Shown here piece by piece: positions 47,998-57,126 of a stretch of 64,000 nucleotides of DNA. The position numbers and the translations under genes were made by a program. The notes under the pieces are model-generated. The model was not told the DNA's origin. It was given only the letters and a program-made list of their open reading frames with translations, and did no database searches. Location of the stretch: positions 1 to 64,000 of the forward strand of contig CAVZAE010000018.1 in assembly GCA_963773195.1 (NCBI GenBank). Direction: 5' to 3'. Position 1 is the stretch's first letter, and each line of letters begins with the position of its first letter. This DNA comes from CAIWHR01 sp963773195 (GTDB lineage Bacteria > Pseudomonadota > Gammaproteobacteria > Burkholderiales > Casimicrobiaceae).

Positions 47998-49197
47998 ATG
48001 CCCGGTCGCGTGATCACGGCGGCCGTCGTGGCCCTTTGGCTGTCTGCGTGCTCCACGCTGCCGCGCAACGGCGTGCCGCCCGAACTCATGGGGTTGGCAA
48101 CGATTCCGGGCATGGAGGACATCCGCGCCGCTGCCGGCCGTCCGAGCGAGGCAATGACCGTCGATCTCGCGCGCTCGTTTGAGCAGGAGGCGGCGGAGGA
48201 CTTCCCGGTGGGCACCGACGGCGTTGTCCGGTACCCCCACGTCGCGCTCTCGGGCGGCGGTGCGAACGGAGCGTTTGGCGCCGGGTTCATCAATGGCTGG
48301 ACCGCGTCCGGCACACGACCCGTGTTCAAGATCGTCACCGGCGTTTCGACGGGCGCGCTGATGGCTCCCTTCGCCTTTCTGGGGAAGGAGCAGGACGAGG
48401 CGCTGCGCGAGTTCTACACCACAACGGCGTCTCGCAACGTGTTCCGGATGCTGTCGTTCATCCCACAGCTGCTGAGTGGCGAGGCGTTTGCCGATACGGC
48501 GCCGTTGCGCGCGCTGATCAAGCAGCACGTCGACGGCGAGTTGCTGCAGAAGATTTCGCGCGAGCATCGGCGCGGCCGTCGCCTCTACATCGGGACGGTC
48601 GATCTCGATTCGCAACGCCTCGTCGTATGGAACATGGGACTCATCGCGGCAAGCGAACGGCCGGAGGCGCTCGAGCTGTTCCGCAAGATCATGCTCGCGT
48701 CGTCGTCGGTGCCGGTCGCCTTTCCCCCGGTCTTCTTCAACGTCGTCGCGGGCGGCGCCCCCTACGACGAGATGCACGTCGATGGTGCGGTCGCTGCCCG
48801 CGTCTTCTACAACGGAGGGGTCATGAGCTTCTCGGCGGCCCGGGCAGGTCACGGCCGTGCGATCGGACGCGAGGACGTTTTCGTCATTCACAACGGCCAG
48901 CTCCTTCCGGAGCCGGAAGTGACGCGTCGGTCGGTGCGAAGCATCGCGCTGCGCGCGTTCGATTCGGCGTCCAAGTGGGCGGTGGTCGGCGATTTGTTCC
49001 GCATCTACGCAATCACGCTGCGGGAGCAGGCGAGCTTTCACTGGGTGACGATTCCCGAGGGCGTCGATCTCGTCGGCGAGGAGGTGTTCGACCCGGTCAA
49101 GATGACCGAGCTCTACGAACTTGGATACGAGACGGCGCGCAAGGGGCCGCCGTGGTCGACCGTTCCGCCCAGCTTGCGGCAGGCGGAAACGCCGTAA
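47998..49197 (+). CDS. Patatin-like lipoprotein
   Basis: A 399-residue lipoprotein with a lipobox near its start (ALWLSACSTLPRNG) and patatin domain motifs HVALSGGGANGAFGAGFING, VTGVSTGALMAPFAFLG (GxSxG) and EMHVDGAVAARV (DG). It is probably attached to the outer or inner membrane and cleaves acyl esters there. It starts 5 bases after the first permease gene. The cytosolic patatin and this lipoprotein may act at different sites on one class of ester. Confidence 0.85.
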   Translation: MPGRVITAAVVALWLSACSTLPRNGVPPELMGLATIPGMEDIRAAAGRPSEAMTVDLARSFEQEAAEDFPVGTDGVVRYPHVALSGGGANGAFGAGFINGWTASGTRPVFKIVTGVSTGALMAPFAFLGKEQDEALREFYTTTASRNVFRMLSFIPQLLSGEAFADTAPLRALIKQHVDGELLQKISREHRRGRRLYIGTVDLDSQRLVVWNMGLIAASERPEALELFRKIMLASSSVPVAFPPVFFNVVAGGAPYDEMHVDGAVAARVFYNGGVMSFSAARAGHGRAIGREDVFVIHNGQLLPEPEVTRRSVRSIALRAFDSASKWAVVGDLFRIYAITLREQASFHWVTIPEGVDLVGEEVFDPVKMTELYELGYETARKGPPWSTVPPSLRQAETP

Positions 49198-49307
49198 CGC
49201 GGAATCACCGGCCGGCTTGTGCGGCGCAACAAGCTTTGTGCGGCCTACCCGCGTATTTTGTCTGCGCCGGGCGTGTCCGAGGTTTGACCTTGGCATAGGG
49301 GGATCCG

Positions 49308-49403
49308 ATGCGCCGTCTATTCGCTAGCCGACTGGCCGTTGCAACGGCCGTGATCGTCGTCGTCATGTCGGTTCTTTTCGCTTGGCTCCGCGTGATGGCG
49401 TAG
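49308..49403 (+). CDS. 31-aa single-span membrane peptide
   Basis: A short frame from ATG 49308 preceded by GGGGGATCC encodes MRRLFASRLAVATAVIVVVM and eleven further residues, giving one hydrophobic helix with a basic start. It is 70 bases before the second permease gene on the same strand. Several permease families have small accessory subunits of this size and form, but no match is recognised here, and spurious short frames are common. Confidence 0.45.
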   Translation: MRRLFASRLAVATAVIVVVMSVLFAWLRVMA

Positions 49404-49473
49404 CTCCGGAAAGTAATCATCCGCGGCGCATTTCGCCAGGGCAGAAGCGCATTCGTGCTTTCGGGAGGGCCTC

Positions 49474-50928
49474 GTGACCTCATACACGATTGAACTGCTG
49501 GGCATTCTCATCTCGCTCGGCCTGCTCATCTTCCTTGCCTTCCGGGGCTTCACGCTGCTCCTTGCCGCGCCCCTCGCGGCGATCGTCGCCGCGCTATTTT
49601 CGGGAGAGCCGGTGCTGGCCAAGTGGACGCTGACGTTCATGCAGGCCACGGCGAATTTCATCAGGAATTTCTTCCCGCTGTTCCTGTTGGGCGGCGTATT
49701 CGGCAAGCTCATGGACGACAGCGGCGCCGCTCTGGCGATCGCCAAAGGCATCGTCGAGCGACTTGGGGAAACGCGCGCTGCCATGGCGGTGGTCCTGGCT
49801 TGTGCTGTGCTCACCTACGGCGGGGTCAGCCTCTTCGTCGTCGCTTTTGCGGTATATCCAGTCGCCGACGCGCTGTTCAGGCAGGCGAAGGTCCCGCATC
49901 GGCTGATCCCTGCGGCGATCTCGCTCGGCGCCTTCACCTTCACGATGACGGCGCTGCCCGGAACCCCGGCAATCCAGAACGCGATTCCGATGGCGTACTT
50001 CGGCACGACGCTCTTTGCCGCACCGGGTCTCGGCCTGATCGCGTCCGCGGTCATCCTGGGCTTCGGTCTTTGGTGGCTGCGGCGGGTCGAGGCGAGCGCC
50101 CGAGCCGCAGGGGAGGGCTACCAGCCCGACACGCCCGCCAGCGCCGACGCTGAGCTCACGCGCGCGCGGGGCGCGAACTCGGAGAATTTCGACACGGCCG
50201 AGCTGCAGCACGGCAAGCGAAGCGATCAGCTGCCGCGCTTCGGCCTCGCGATCACGCCGATCGTCATCGTGCTCGTGGTCAATCTCGTCATGAGTTTCAT
50301 CGTGCTGCCGCGCGCGAATACCGAGTTCCTTGCCGACCCGAGGTTCGGAACCACGCTCGTTGCCGTGAGCGGCGTCTGGTCCGTCGTGACCGCGCTCACG
50401 ATCGCCTCGGTTGCCCTGATGATCATCTTTCGCACTCGCCTGCCGGAGTGGCGGAAGACCCTCGATGCCGGCGCCAGCGCTTCCGTGCTGCCCATCCTGA
50501 ATACCGCGAGCCTGGTGGGCTACGGTGCCGTGGTCGCGGCGCTGCCCGCGTTCGTCGTGATCAAGGACGGATTCCTGGCGGTGCCGGGCGGGCCGGTCGT
50601 TTCAATCGCCGTCGCGGCCAACGTGATGGGAGGGATCACCGGGTCGGCTTCCGGCGGATTGACGATCGCGCTGAACGCGCTGGGCGAGACTTACGCCCAG
50701 CTCGCGGCAGCCGCGGGAATTCACCCGGAACTGATGCACCGCGTGGTGGCGATCAGTTGCGGGGCGCTCGCAATGCTGCCGCACAATGGCGCAGTCGTGA
50801 CCTTGCTCAACATCTGCGGCGCCACCCAACGCGGCAGCTACCGCGAGATCATGGTCGTCGGTTTGGTCGGGCCGTTGCTCGGATTGACGGTCGTGATCGT
50901 GCTCGGGAAGATCTTCGGCGCGTTCTAA
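49474..50928 (+). CDS. GntP-family permease, second copy
   Basis: A 484-residue GntP-type permease from GTG 49474 with GGGAGGG upstream. It shares the same motifs as the first copy (FFPLFLLGGVFGKLMDDSG, CAVLTYGGVSLFVVAF, FTFTMTALPGTPAIQNAIP, GITGSASGGLTIALNALG), with about 55-60% identity by eye. It ends 19 bases from the convergent 3-hydroxybutyrate dehydrogenase gene. Having two permeases suggests two substrates or conditions. Confidence 0.85.
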   Translation: MTSYTIELLGILISLGLLIFLAFRGFTLLLAAPLAAIVAALFSGEPVLAKWTLTFMQATANFIRNFFPLFLLGGVFGKLMDDSGAALAIAKGIVERLGETRAAMAVVLACAVLTYGGVSLFVVAFAVYPVADALFRQAKVPHRLIPAAISLGAFTFTMTALPGTPAIQNAIPMAYFGTTLFAAPGLGLIASAVILGFGLWWLRRVEASARAAGEGYQPDTPASADAELTRARGANSENFDTAELQHGKRSDQLPRFGLAITPIVIVLVVNLVMSFIVLPRANTEFLADPRFGTTLVAVSGVWSVVTALTIASVALMIIFRTRLPEWRKTLDAGASASVLPILNTASLVGYGAVVAALPAFVVIKDGFLAVPGGPVVSIAVAANVMGGITGSASGGLTIALNALGETYAQLAAAAGIHPELMHRVVAISCGALAMLPHNGAVVTLLNICGATQRGSYREIMVVGLVGPLLGLTVVIVLGKIFGAF

Positions 50929-50947
50929 CGGCTTTCGGCTCCGGCGG

Positions 50948-51727
50948 TCATCGGGCCGTCCAGCCACCGTCCACCGGCAGCGCGACACCGTTGAGCTGGG
51001 CCGCGGCGTCGGAGCACAAAAACGTGGCCAGCGCGCCGAGCTGTTCGGGCGTCGTGAACTCGAGCGATGGCTGCTTCTCACCCAATAGCCTTATCTTTGC
51101 GTCGTCCGGTGACAATTTCTCCTTGGCGGCGAGGGCGTCGATCTGCTTTTGCACGAGCGGCGTGAGCACCCAGCCGGGGCAAATCGCGTTGCATGTGATG
51201 CCGGTCGTGGCCGTCTCCAGCGCCACGCCTTTGGTGAAGCCGACGACGCCATGCTTGGACGCCACGTAGGCGGATTTGTCCACCGACGCGACCAGGCCGT
51301 GCACCGAGGCAATATTGATGATCCTGCCCCAGTCTCTTTTCAGCATCTGCGGGAGCGCGGCACGCGTCGTCAGGAACACCGCGGTCAGGTTGATCGCGAT
51401 GACGGCATCCCATTTGTCGAGCGGGAACTCGTGCACCGGCGAGACATGCTGGATGCCGGCGTTGTTGACGAGCACATCGACACGTCCGAGCTCCCGCGTC
51501 GCGTTTTCGATCAGCGCCGTGGCGTCCGCCGGCTTGGAAAGATCCGCGGCGCCGAAGCTCACGCGCACACCGTAAGTCGACGCCAGCTCCTTGCGCAGCT
51601 TCTCGATGGCTGCGGCTTCGCCGAAGCCGTTGATCACCAGGTCGGCTCCCGCCGCGCCGAGCGCGCGTGCGATGCCGAGGCCGATTCCGCTTGTAGAGCC
51701 GGTAACAACAGCGACCTTGCCTTTCAT
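50948..51727 (-). CDS. 3-hydroxybutyrate dehydrogenase
   Basis: A 259-residue short-chain dehydrogenase: KVAVVTGSTSGIGLGIARAL, VLVNNAGIQHVSPVHEFP, IINIASVHGLVASVDKSAYV (serine and YxxxK) and AICPGWVLTPLVQKQIDALA. The QHVSPV and PGWVLTPLV segments are those of the BdhA/HbdH group, which oxidises D-3-hydroxybutyrate to acetoacetate with NAD. It lies next to two permeases and two patatins, which form a plausible hydroxybutyrate uptake and use cluster. It is convergent with the second permease. Confidence 0.9.
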   Translation of the reverse strand: MKGKVAVVTGSTSGIGLGIARALGAAGADLVINGFGEAAAIEKLRKELASTYGVRVSFGAADLSKPADATALIENATRELGRVDVLVNNAGIQHVSPVHEFPLDKWDAVIAINLTAVFLTTRAALPQMLKRDWGRIINIASVHGLVASVDKSAYVASKHGVVGFTKGVALETATTGITCNAICPGWVLTPLVQKQIDALAAKEKLSPDDAKIRLLGEKQPSLEFTTPEQLGALATFLCSDAAAQLNGVALPVDGGWTAR

Positions 51728-51787
51728 CTCGAGTCCTCCATCGGTTGACTGCGGTCGGCATCGTCGTCGCGACGCATCCCCGTGCGA

Positions 51788-52126
51788 TCAAATGCAGGTC
51801 ACCAGCAAGAGCGCGGGCGCGAGGGTGAGGAGGGTCGTGACGAAGGCTGCAATCAACGTCCCGATGACCACCGCGTGCAGGAACGCGCCAGGCTGGCCGA
51901 AGGCGGGATCCGGGTCGGTCCGCGCCAGGCCGCGCCACATCGCGGCGATCGCTAGGAGGCCCGCGAGGACGATGACGGCGAGGCCGATGCGCAGCGAGAC
52001 TGATGACCAGCCGAACGCGCAGCCGATCGCGTGAAGCGCGTAGAGCGCGGCGAGCGCAATGCACCAGACGCCGAAGCCTGCCACCAGCCACCACAATCGG
52101 CCTTCGGGAACGGCACTTGCGCTCAT
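51788..52126 (-). CDS. Small membrane protein of the cytochrome oxidase cluster
   Basis: A 112-residue protein from ATG 52126 with three hydrophobic helices (WWLVAGFGVWCIALAALYAL, LAVIVLAGLLAIAAMW and VVIGTLIAAFVTTLLTLAPALLL). It follows the fused subunit I/III gene by 11 bases on the same strand. I recognise no family. It may be a small oxidase subunit comparable to subunit IV. Confidence 0.6.
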   Translation of the reverse strand: MSASAVPEGRLWWLVAGFGVWCIALAALYALHAIGCAFGWSSVSLRIGLAVIVLAGLLAIAAMWRGLARTDPDPAFGQPGAFLHAVVIGTLIAAFVTTLLTLAPALLLVTCI

Positions 52127-52137
52127 CGGATGCGGAT

Positions 52138-54675
52138 TCACGGCCGCGCTCCCAGCATCGCCACCAGCGATGGCAGCGCGAGCACGAGACCGATGGCGAT
52201 CGCCCCCGTGACTGCGCTGTAGTCGAGCCACAGCCGCGTGAGTCGCAAATCGACGATCCGAATCGACGAAATGCGGCCGGCGGCGATGCGCAGGACGTTG
52301 CTCAACAGGAAGGCAAGCCCGATGCCGGCATGGATGCCGACGAACCCCAGGAGCGCGGCGGCGGTGGCACCGACCGCGTGCTCGGCAGGACGCGGCACGA
52401 TGCCGCCGATCAACCCCGCGACCGTGGCGATGGCGCCGAGGAGCGCGAGCGCGGTGACCGCGATCCAGCCCCGCGGCGAGCGGCCGTCCGCGACGACGCG
52501 CAGTGAGCCTCGTGCCCCCACCGCGGCGATCACAAGCGCGAGCACGCAGGCGAGCGAGAGCGGCAGGTTCGTGCCCGGGGCGACCGCCGGCGGCCAGTTC
52601 GTCGCGGCGATCCAGAGGTAGAACGTGCCGAATAGGAGCGAGGTGAAGAGCGTGCCGTCGGCGATCAGCGCCATCACGAGCGCCCACCACGGCGGCGTAC
52701 TCGTCACCTCGGTATGCGGCGGCACGCTCACACCAAGTCCGACCGGCAGCGGGCCGTAGTCGCGCGGCAGGCCTGCGCTTTGGGCGCCGCGCACGAAGAG
52801 TCCCACGACCACGAGCGCCAGCGCGAGTGCCAGCAGATAGAGTTTGAACAGGAACGCCAGCACCACGCCGGCTGTGGTAAGCGCGGTCCACAGCGGCAGG
52901 TAGGTCGCGCGCGGAAGCAGGACGAGTTGGTCCGGCGCGCCGCTCGTCATGTGCACGCCGAGCGTCTCCTGCCAGCCGTGGCGCGTGAAGCCCAGGTAAC
53001 CCTCGCCGCGCGCCAGCGCCGGCGCGAGTGCCGCGGGTGCGACGCGATCGTCCGCGGAGTCGAAGTGCGGGACCGACGCGAAGTTGTAGGGGGGCGGCGG
53101 GATCGGCATCGCCCATTCGAGCGTCGTCGCGTTCCACGGGTCACGCCGTACGCGCGTCCCGTAGCGGAGTTGCACGGCCAGGTCGATCACCAGCAGGCCA
53201 ACGCCAATCGTCATGATGAAGCTGCCGACCGAGGCGATGAGATTGAGCTCTGTCCAGCCCTCGTGGCCGGTGTAGGTGAAGACGCGTCGCGGCATGCCGA
53301 GCAGCCCGACCAGGTGCATCACGAGGAACGTCAGGTTGAATCCGACGAAGATCAGCCAGAACGCCGGCACCGATAGTCGATACGCCGGCGCGCGTCCGGT
53401 GATGTGCGGCAGCCAGTAGTACAGGGCCGCGAAGAACGGAAAGGCGAAGGCGCCGCCGGCGACATAGTGCAGATGGGCGACGACGAAGTAGGTGTCGTGC
53501 GCCTGCCAGTCGAACGGAACGATGGCGAGCATCACGCCGGTCAGGCCGCCCAGCACGAAGACGAAGAAGAAGCCGAAGACGTAGAGCATCGGCACGTTCC
53601 AGCGCGGGCGCCCCTGCGCCAGCGTTGCCAGCCAGGCGAACATCTGCACGACCGTCGGCACGGCAACGATCGCCGAACCCGCCGAAAAGAACGCAAGCGC
53701 GAGGTGCGGTATGCCCACGGTGAACATGTGGTGCACCCAGATGCCGAAGCTCATGAAGGCGAGGGCAACAATGGCGACGACGATCGCGCGGTAGCCGACG
53801 AGGGGCCGCCCGGCAAAGACCGGGAGGATCGTCGACAGCACCGCCGCCATGGGTAGGAAGATGATGTAGACGTCCGGGTGCCCGAACAGCCAGAACAGGT
53901 GCTGCCACAAGAGGGCGTCGCCGCCGCGCGTCGGATCGAAGAAGGGCAGGCCGAACGCGCGCTCGACCTCGAGCAGGATCGACGCGAGGATCAGCGGCGG
54001 GAACGCCACGACCATCATCGCGGCGGTGGCGAGGATGTACCAGCCGAAGATCGGCATCCGGTCGAGCGACATGCCCGGCGCGCGCATCTTGAGGATCGAA
54101 ACGACGATCTCGACCGCGAAGCTCAGCGCCGATATCTCGACAAAGGTCACACCGAGCAGCCAGATGTCCGCGTTCACGCCAGGCGTGAACCGGCTCGAGC
54201 TCAGGGGCGTGTACATGAACCAGCCGCCGTCGGGCGCCACTCCGAACAGGAGCGACCCGGTCACGATCATCGCGCCGAAGAGGTAGCACCAGTAGCTGTA
54301 GGCGGTCAGCCGCGGGAAGGCGAAGTCGCGCGTGCCCAGGATCTTCGGCGTCAGATATACCGCCATGCCCTCGAGCATGGGGATGACGAACAGGAACAGC
54401 ATCACCGATCCGTGCAGCGTGAAGACCTGGTTGTAGGTCTCCGCGCTCATGAAGGCCCCCGCGGGCGTCGCGAGCTGGACGCGCGTGAGCATCCCGAGCA
54501 GCCCGGCGATCGCGAAGAACACAAACGCCGTGACCATGACGCGCACGCCAATGACGGAGTGGTTGACCGAGGCGAGGCGCTGCAGCCCCGGCCCGGTGGC
54601 CCAGATCGCCGCAAGCTCGCGGTGCAGCCGAAGCGCGCGGCCACCCGGAGAGGACCGTCCGGCAACGGCGCTCAC
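52138..54675 (-). CDS. Cytochrome c oxidase subunit I fused to subunit III
   Basis: A fusion of about 845 residues starting GTG 54675 (overlaps subunit II stop). The subunit I part has TLHGSVMLFLFVIPMLEG, LFWLFGHPDVYIIFLP (copper-B histidine and the active-site tyrosine), WVHHMFTVGIPHL (HHMF) and VAHLHYVAGGAFAFPFF (haem histidines). From about residue 590 the sequence becomes subunit III-like, with WWALVMALIADGTLFTSLLFG and HAGIGLAFLLSN. It transfers electrons from cytochrome c (or another donor) to oxygen and pumps protons. CoxA/CoxC fusions occur in some alternative oxidases. Frame continues upstream of 54675 but that part is the shadow of subunit II. Confidence 0.87.
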   Translation of the reverse strand: MSAVAGRSSPGGRALRLHRELAAIWATGPGLQRLASVNHSVIGVRVMVTAFVFFAIAGLLGMLTRVQLATPAGAFMSAETYNQVFTLHGSVMLFLFVIPMLEGMAVYLTPKILGTRDFAFPRLTAYSYWCYLFGAMIVTGSLLFGVAPDGGWFMYTPLSSSRFTPGVNADIWLLGVTFVEISALSFAVEIVVSILKMRAPGMSLDRMPIFGWYILATAAMMVVAFPPLILASILLEVERAFGLPFFDPTRGGDALLWQHLFWLFGHPDVYIIFLPMAAVLSTILPVFAGRPLVGYRAIVVAIVALAFMSFGIWVHHMFTVGIPHLALAFFSAGSAIVAVPTVVQMFAWLATLAQGRPRWNVPMLYVFGFFFVFVLGGLTGVMLAIVPFDWQAHDTYFVVAHLHYVAGGAFAFPFFAALYYWLPHITGRAPAYRLSVPAFWLIFVGFNLTFLVMHLVGLLGMPRRVFTYTGHEGWTELNLIASVGSFIMTIGVGLLVIDLAVQLRYGTRVRRDPWNATTLEWAMPIPPPPYNFASVPHFDSADDRVAPAALAPALARGEGYLGFTRHGWQETLGVHMTSGAPDQLVLLPRATYLPLWTALTTAGVVLAFLFKLYLLALALALVVVGLFVRGAQSAGLPRDYGPLPVGLGVSVPPHTEVTSTPPWWALVMALIADGTLFTSLLFGTFYLWIAATNWPPAVAPGTNLPLSLACVLALVIAAVGARGSLRVVADGRSPRGWIAVTALALLGAIATVAGLIGGIVPRPAEHAVGATAAALLGFVGIHAGIGLAFLLSNVLRIAAGRISSIRIVDLRLTRLWLDYSAVTGAIAIGLVLALPSLVAMLGARP

Positions 54676-55379
54676 TTCTTGGCCTCCGGGGCTCTTGCGA
54701 GCGCAGAAGCGAAATCTCCCGCCGGATGCGCGACGACCTCGAACCGCATGCCCGCATGCCCGGTGCCGCAGAACTCCGCGCAGGTCCCCTCGTAACGTCC
54801 CGGCGCGTCGACCTGGATGCGCAGGACATTGACGCGACCGGGGATCGCGTCGATCTTGCCGGCGAGCCGCGGGATCCAGAACGCGTGGATGACGTCGCGA
54901 CTCGTGACCATGATATCGACAGGCGTTCCGACCGGCAGGTGCAAGACGCCGGCGGTCGTCTTGCCGCCGTGGTCCGGGTAGCGGAACGCCCAGCCCCAGC
55001 GTTCCGCGCGAACCTCGATGCGCGGCGGCACTACTCCGGGAAGCGGCAATAGGCGCTCGCCGGCGACCAGCCCGTAGGCCACCAGCGGCACGAGGACCAC
55101 GGCCGGAAGCGCGAGGCCGCCGAGCACGATCCAGCGGTGCGGCGACGCCGATGCGGCAAAGCCCGGCCGCAGGTACGCCGCGGCGAACAGACCCATGACC
55201 AAGGCGAAGAGGACGAGCGTCCCCGCGAGCATCACCCACCACAGGCGCGCAATTTCGCTCGCCGCGGGACCCGCGGGATCGAGCGTCGAAAGCGGCCCAC
55301 TGCACCCGGTCAGGACCACCATCGCGCCGAGGTTGACCGCCGCGCTCAGGACGCTATGATCGCAGCGCACGGCGCGCAT
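54672..55379 (-). CDS. Cytochrome c oxidase subunit II (CuA)
   Basis: A lipoprotein-type subunit II from ATG 55379, with a lipobox MVVLTGCSGPLSTLD, two membrane helices (RLWWVMLAGTLVLFALVMGL and WIVLGGLALPAVVLVPLVAY), and a cupredoxin domain with GRYEGTCAEFCGTGHAGMRF. The two cysteines, histidine and methionine of the last block bind the CuA centre. No cytochrome-c domain is fused, so it accepts electrons from a soluble or separate cytochrome. The stop overlaps the subunit I start (GTGA). Confidence 0.9.
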   Translation of the reverse strand: MRAVRCDHSVLSAAVNLGAMVVLTGCSGPLSTLDPAGPAASEIARLWWVMLAGTLVLFALVMGLFAAAYLRPGFAASASPHRWIVLGGLALPAVVLVPLVAYGLVAGERLLPLPGVVPPRIEVRAERWGWAFRYPDHGGKTTAGVLHLPVGTPVDIMVTSRDVIHAFWIPRLAGKIDAIPGRVNVLRIQVDAPGRYEGTCAEFCGTGHAGMRFEVVAHPAGDFASALARAPEAKK

Positions 55380-55400
55380 CCGCCGCGCCGGAGGTCGCCG

Positions 55401-55916
55401 ATGGCCAGGCTCGACGAGGATCCCGACACTCACGCTCCCAGTCCCGTGGTGCTGGAGATGCTTCGGCTCGATCTCGGCTCCAAGGTCGCGCTGGTCGGGC
55501 ATCCGCTGCACGTGATGATGGTGCATTTCCCGGTCGCGTTCGTCATCGCGACTCTTGGTGTCGACGTCTTCTACTGGTGGTCCGGCGACCCGTTCTGGGT
55601 GCGGGCCGGGGTATGGGCCTCGGGTTTCGCCTTCTGGTCCGCGCTCGCCGCCAGCTTGGTCGGCACGGCTGAACTTCTGTGGGTGCGCGGCATTCGCCTG
55701 CTGGAGGCGAGCTGGTCGCACGCGATAGCGGCGATGACGCTGCTTGCGATTGCCGGCGCCCTCTGGGGCGAGCACCTGTTCAAGCCCGAGCTCATCCTGC
55801 CCCACGGTCTCGCGCTGGCGGCGCTCGCCTCGGTGATGGTGGGTTTCGCGGGCTGGCATGGCGGCAAGCTCGTGTTCGATCACGGCGTCGGCGTTCTGGT
55901 CGGACCGAAAGCCTGA
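55401..55916 (+). CDS. DUF2231 membrane protein
   Basis: A 171-residue protein with four membrane helices: GHPLHVMMVHFPVAFVIATLGVD, a GxHPxHxxxVHFPxA motif of DUF2231, and a histidine-rich arrangement that could hold haem. It is divergent from subunit II with 21 bases between them. Its end overlaps the convergent CopD-type gene by 37 bases. Members are often beside oxidases; function unknown. Confidence 0.8.
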   Translation: MARLDEDPDTHAPSPVVLEMLRLDLGSKVALVGHPLHVMMVHFPVAFVIATLGVDVFYWWSGDPFWVRAGVWASGFAFWSALAASLVGTAELLWVRGIRLLEASWSHAIAAMTLLAIAGALWGEHLFKPELILPHGLALAALASVMVGFAGWHGGKLVFDHGVGVLVGPKA

Positions 55917-56392
55917 CGCAGTCGCAACTCGAGAGCCCCGGGCTCGAACAGGCCCGGCGCGATCTGCTTCGAGTCGATGACCGGCTTGGCGAGCACGACC
56001 CACAGGATCGCGACGATCAGCACGAGGTAGAGCACCGTCAGCACGACAAAGGACCACTTTCCGAAGCGGCCCGAAGGCGCGAACACGCGCACTGCCGTGA
56101 GGCCGGCGACGACATGCAGCATCGCCATGGCGCCGACGAGCACCATCTTGAGCGTGAACCATTCGCGGAACGTGCTCTGCAGGAAGATCAGCGCCGTACC
56201 GGTGCCGATCGCGACGAAGGCGGCGGGCGAGGTCAGCGCGACGTAGATGAACCGGGTGACCCGGTGCAAGCGATCGAGCTCGGGCCCGACCGCGTAGAGC
56301 CTTCGCTGCCAGAACAGGTAGGGCAGGACGATGAGCCCGCCGGCCCATACCGCGATCGTGGCGATGTGGACGAATTTGAGGAACGTCGTCAC
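55880..56392 (-). CDS. CopD-like membrane protein
   Basis: A 170-residue protein from GTG 56392 with four to five helices: TTFLKFVHIATIAVWAGGLIVLPYLF, a histidine typical of CopD/DUF2269-type proteins, ALTSPAAFVAIGTGTALIF and VVLTVLYLVLIVAILWVVL. CopD-family proteins are copper transporters or related. Lying downstream of CtaG, with which it overlaps (GTGA), it may help deliver copper to the oxidase. The frame upstream of 56392 is a shadow of ctaG. Confidence 0.68.
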   Translation of the reverse strand: MTTFLKFVHIATIAVWAGGLIVLPYLFWQRRLYAVGPELDRLHRVTRFIYVALTSPAAFVAIGTGTALIFLQSTFREWFTLKMVLVGAMAMLHVVAGLTAVRVFAPSGRFGKWSFVVLTVLYLVLIVAILWVVLAKPVIDSKQIAPGLFEPGALELRLRQAFGPTRTPTP

Positions 56393-57114
56393 CGCGCGTC
56401 GCCCACAGGTTGCAAGCTCGTCCAGGCGAGCCTCAATCCAACGACGAGGTAGGGCAGTGACGCCGGCACCCACATCAGAAGGCCGGCGAGCTGCTGGTCG
56501 GCGAGCGGAGTGAATCCCCAGGCCACCGTGCTGGCGAAATGCACCGCGTAGAGCGGCCGGGGCGCGAAGGCAATGAGGGCGCCCAGAAGCCCCATCTGGG
56601 CGATCGTCGTTCCGAGCGCGAATAGCGCGGGACCCGGCTGCGTTGCCGGCCGCAGGATCGCTCGCCAAAGCAGCCAGGAGCTGCCGAGCAGGGTGGTTTG
56701 CATCAGCCAATAGGCCGGCACGGTGGCCAGGCCCCAGGCATAGACTGTCGGGGCGTGCCAGATCCAGAGGACCACCGCGTTGAGCCCGACCAGCGCGCCC
56801 ATCGGCGGGGAGCCCACGCGCCGCAGCGGGAAAGCGACCGCAAGCAGCGGCGCCACGCCGGCGACCAGCAGGACATGGTGGAGCACGCGCGCCGAGAACA
56901 ACGCCGAGGTGAGCGCGCACAGCGGCGAGACAAATAGGGCGAACAAAAGGATGATCGCCGCCCAGCCGGCACGGGCGTTCCGCGAGTGCCGGAGACCGAC
57001 CGCGAGCGCCAGGCCGACGAGCGCCGCGAGCACCAGCGGATCGCCGTTCCAGCGCGCCCAGACATCCTCCGGGACGGCGGCGGGTCCGCAGTAAGCGATG
57101 GCGAAGTTCGACAT
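56389..57114 (-). CDS. Cytochrome oxidase assembly protein CtaG (caa3 type)
   Basis: A 241-residue membrane protein with seven helices and LFSARVLHHVLLVAGVAPLLAV, VLWIWHAPTVYAWGLAT and AWGFTPLADQQLAGLLMWVP. These are the conserved blocks of caa3-type CtaG, which is needed to assemble the copper-containing oxidase. It starts 12 bases after the flavoprotein gene and overlaps the CopD-type gene. Confidence 0.85.
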   Translation of the reverse strand: MSNFAIAYCGPAAVPEDVWARWNGDPLVLAALVGLALAVGLRHSRNARAGWAAIILLFALFVSPLCALTSALFSARVLHHVLLVAGVAPLLAVAFPLRRVGSPPMGALVGLNAVVLWIWHAPTVYAWGLATVPAYWLMQTTLLGSSWLLWRAILRPATQPGPALFALGTTIAQMGLLGALIAFAPRPLYAVHFASTVAWGFTPLADQQLAGLLMWVPASLPYLVVGLRLAWTSLQPVGDAR

Positions 57115-57126
57115 GACGAACTCCTG

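Noticed and set aside
47902..49296. 464-codon minus-strand frame opposite the patatin lipoprotein
   Set aside because: Antisense of a conserved patatin; no domain.
54676..55305. N-terminal extension of the subunit I/III frame that would fuse it to a third protein
   Set aside because: This part is the out-of-frame shadow of subunit II, whose own frame carries the CuA motif.
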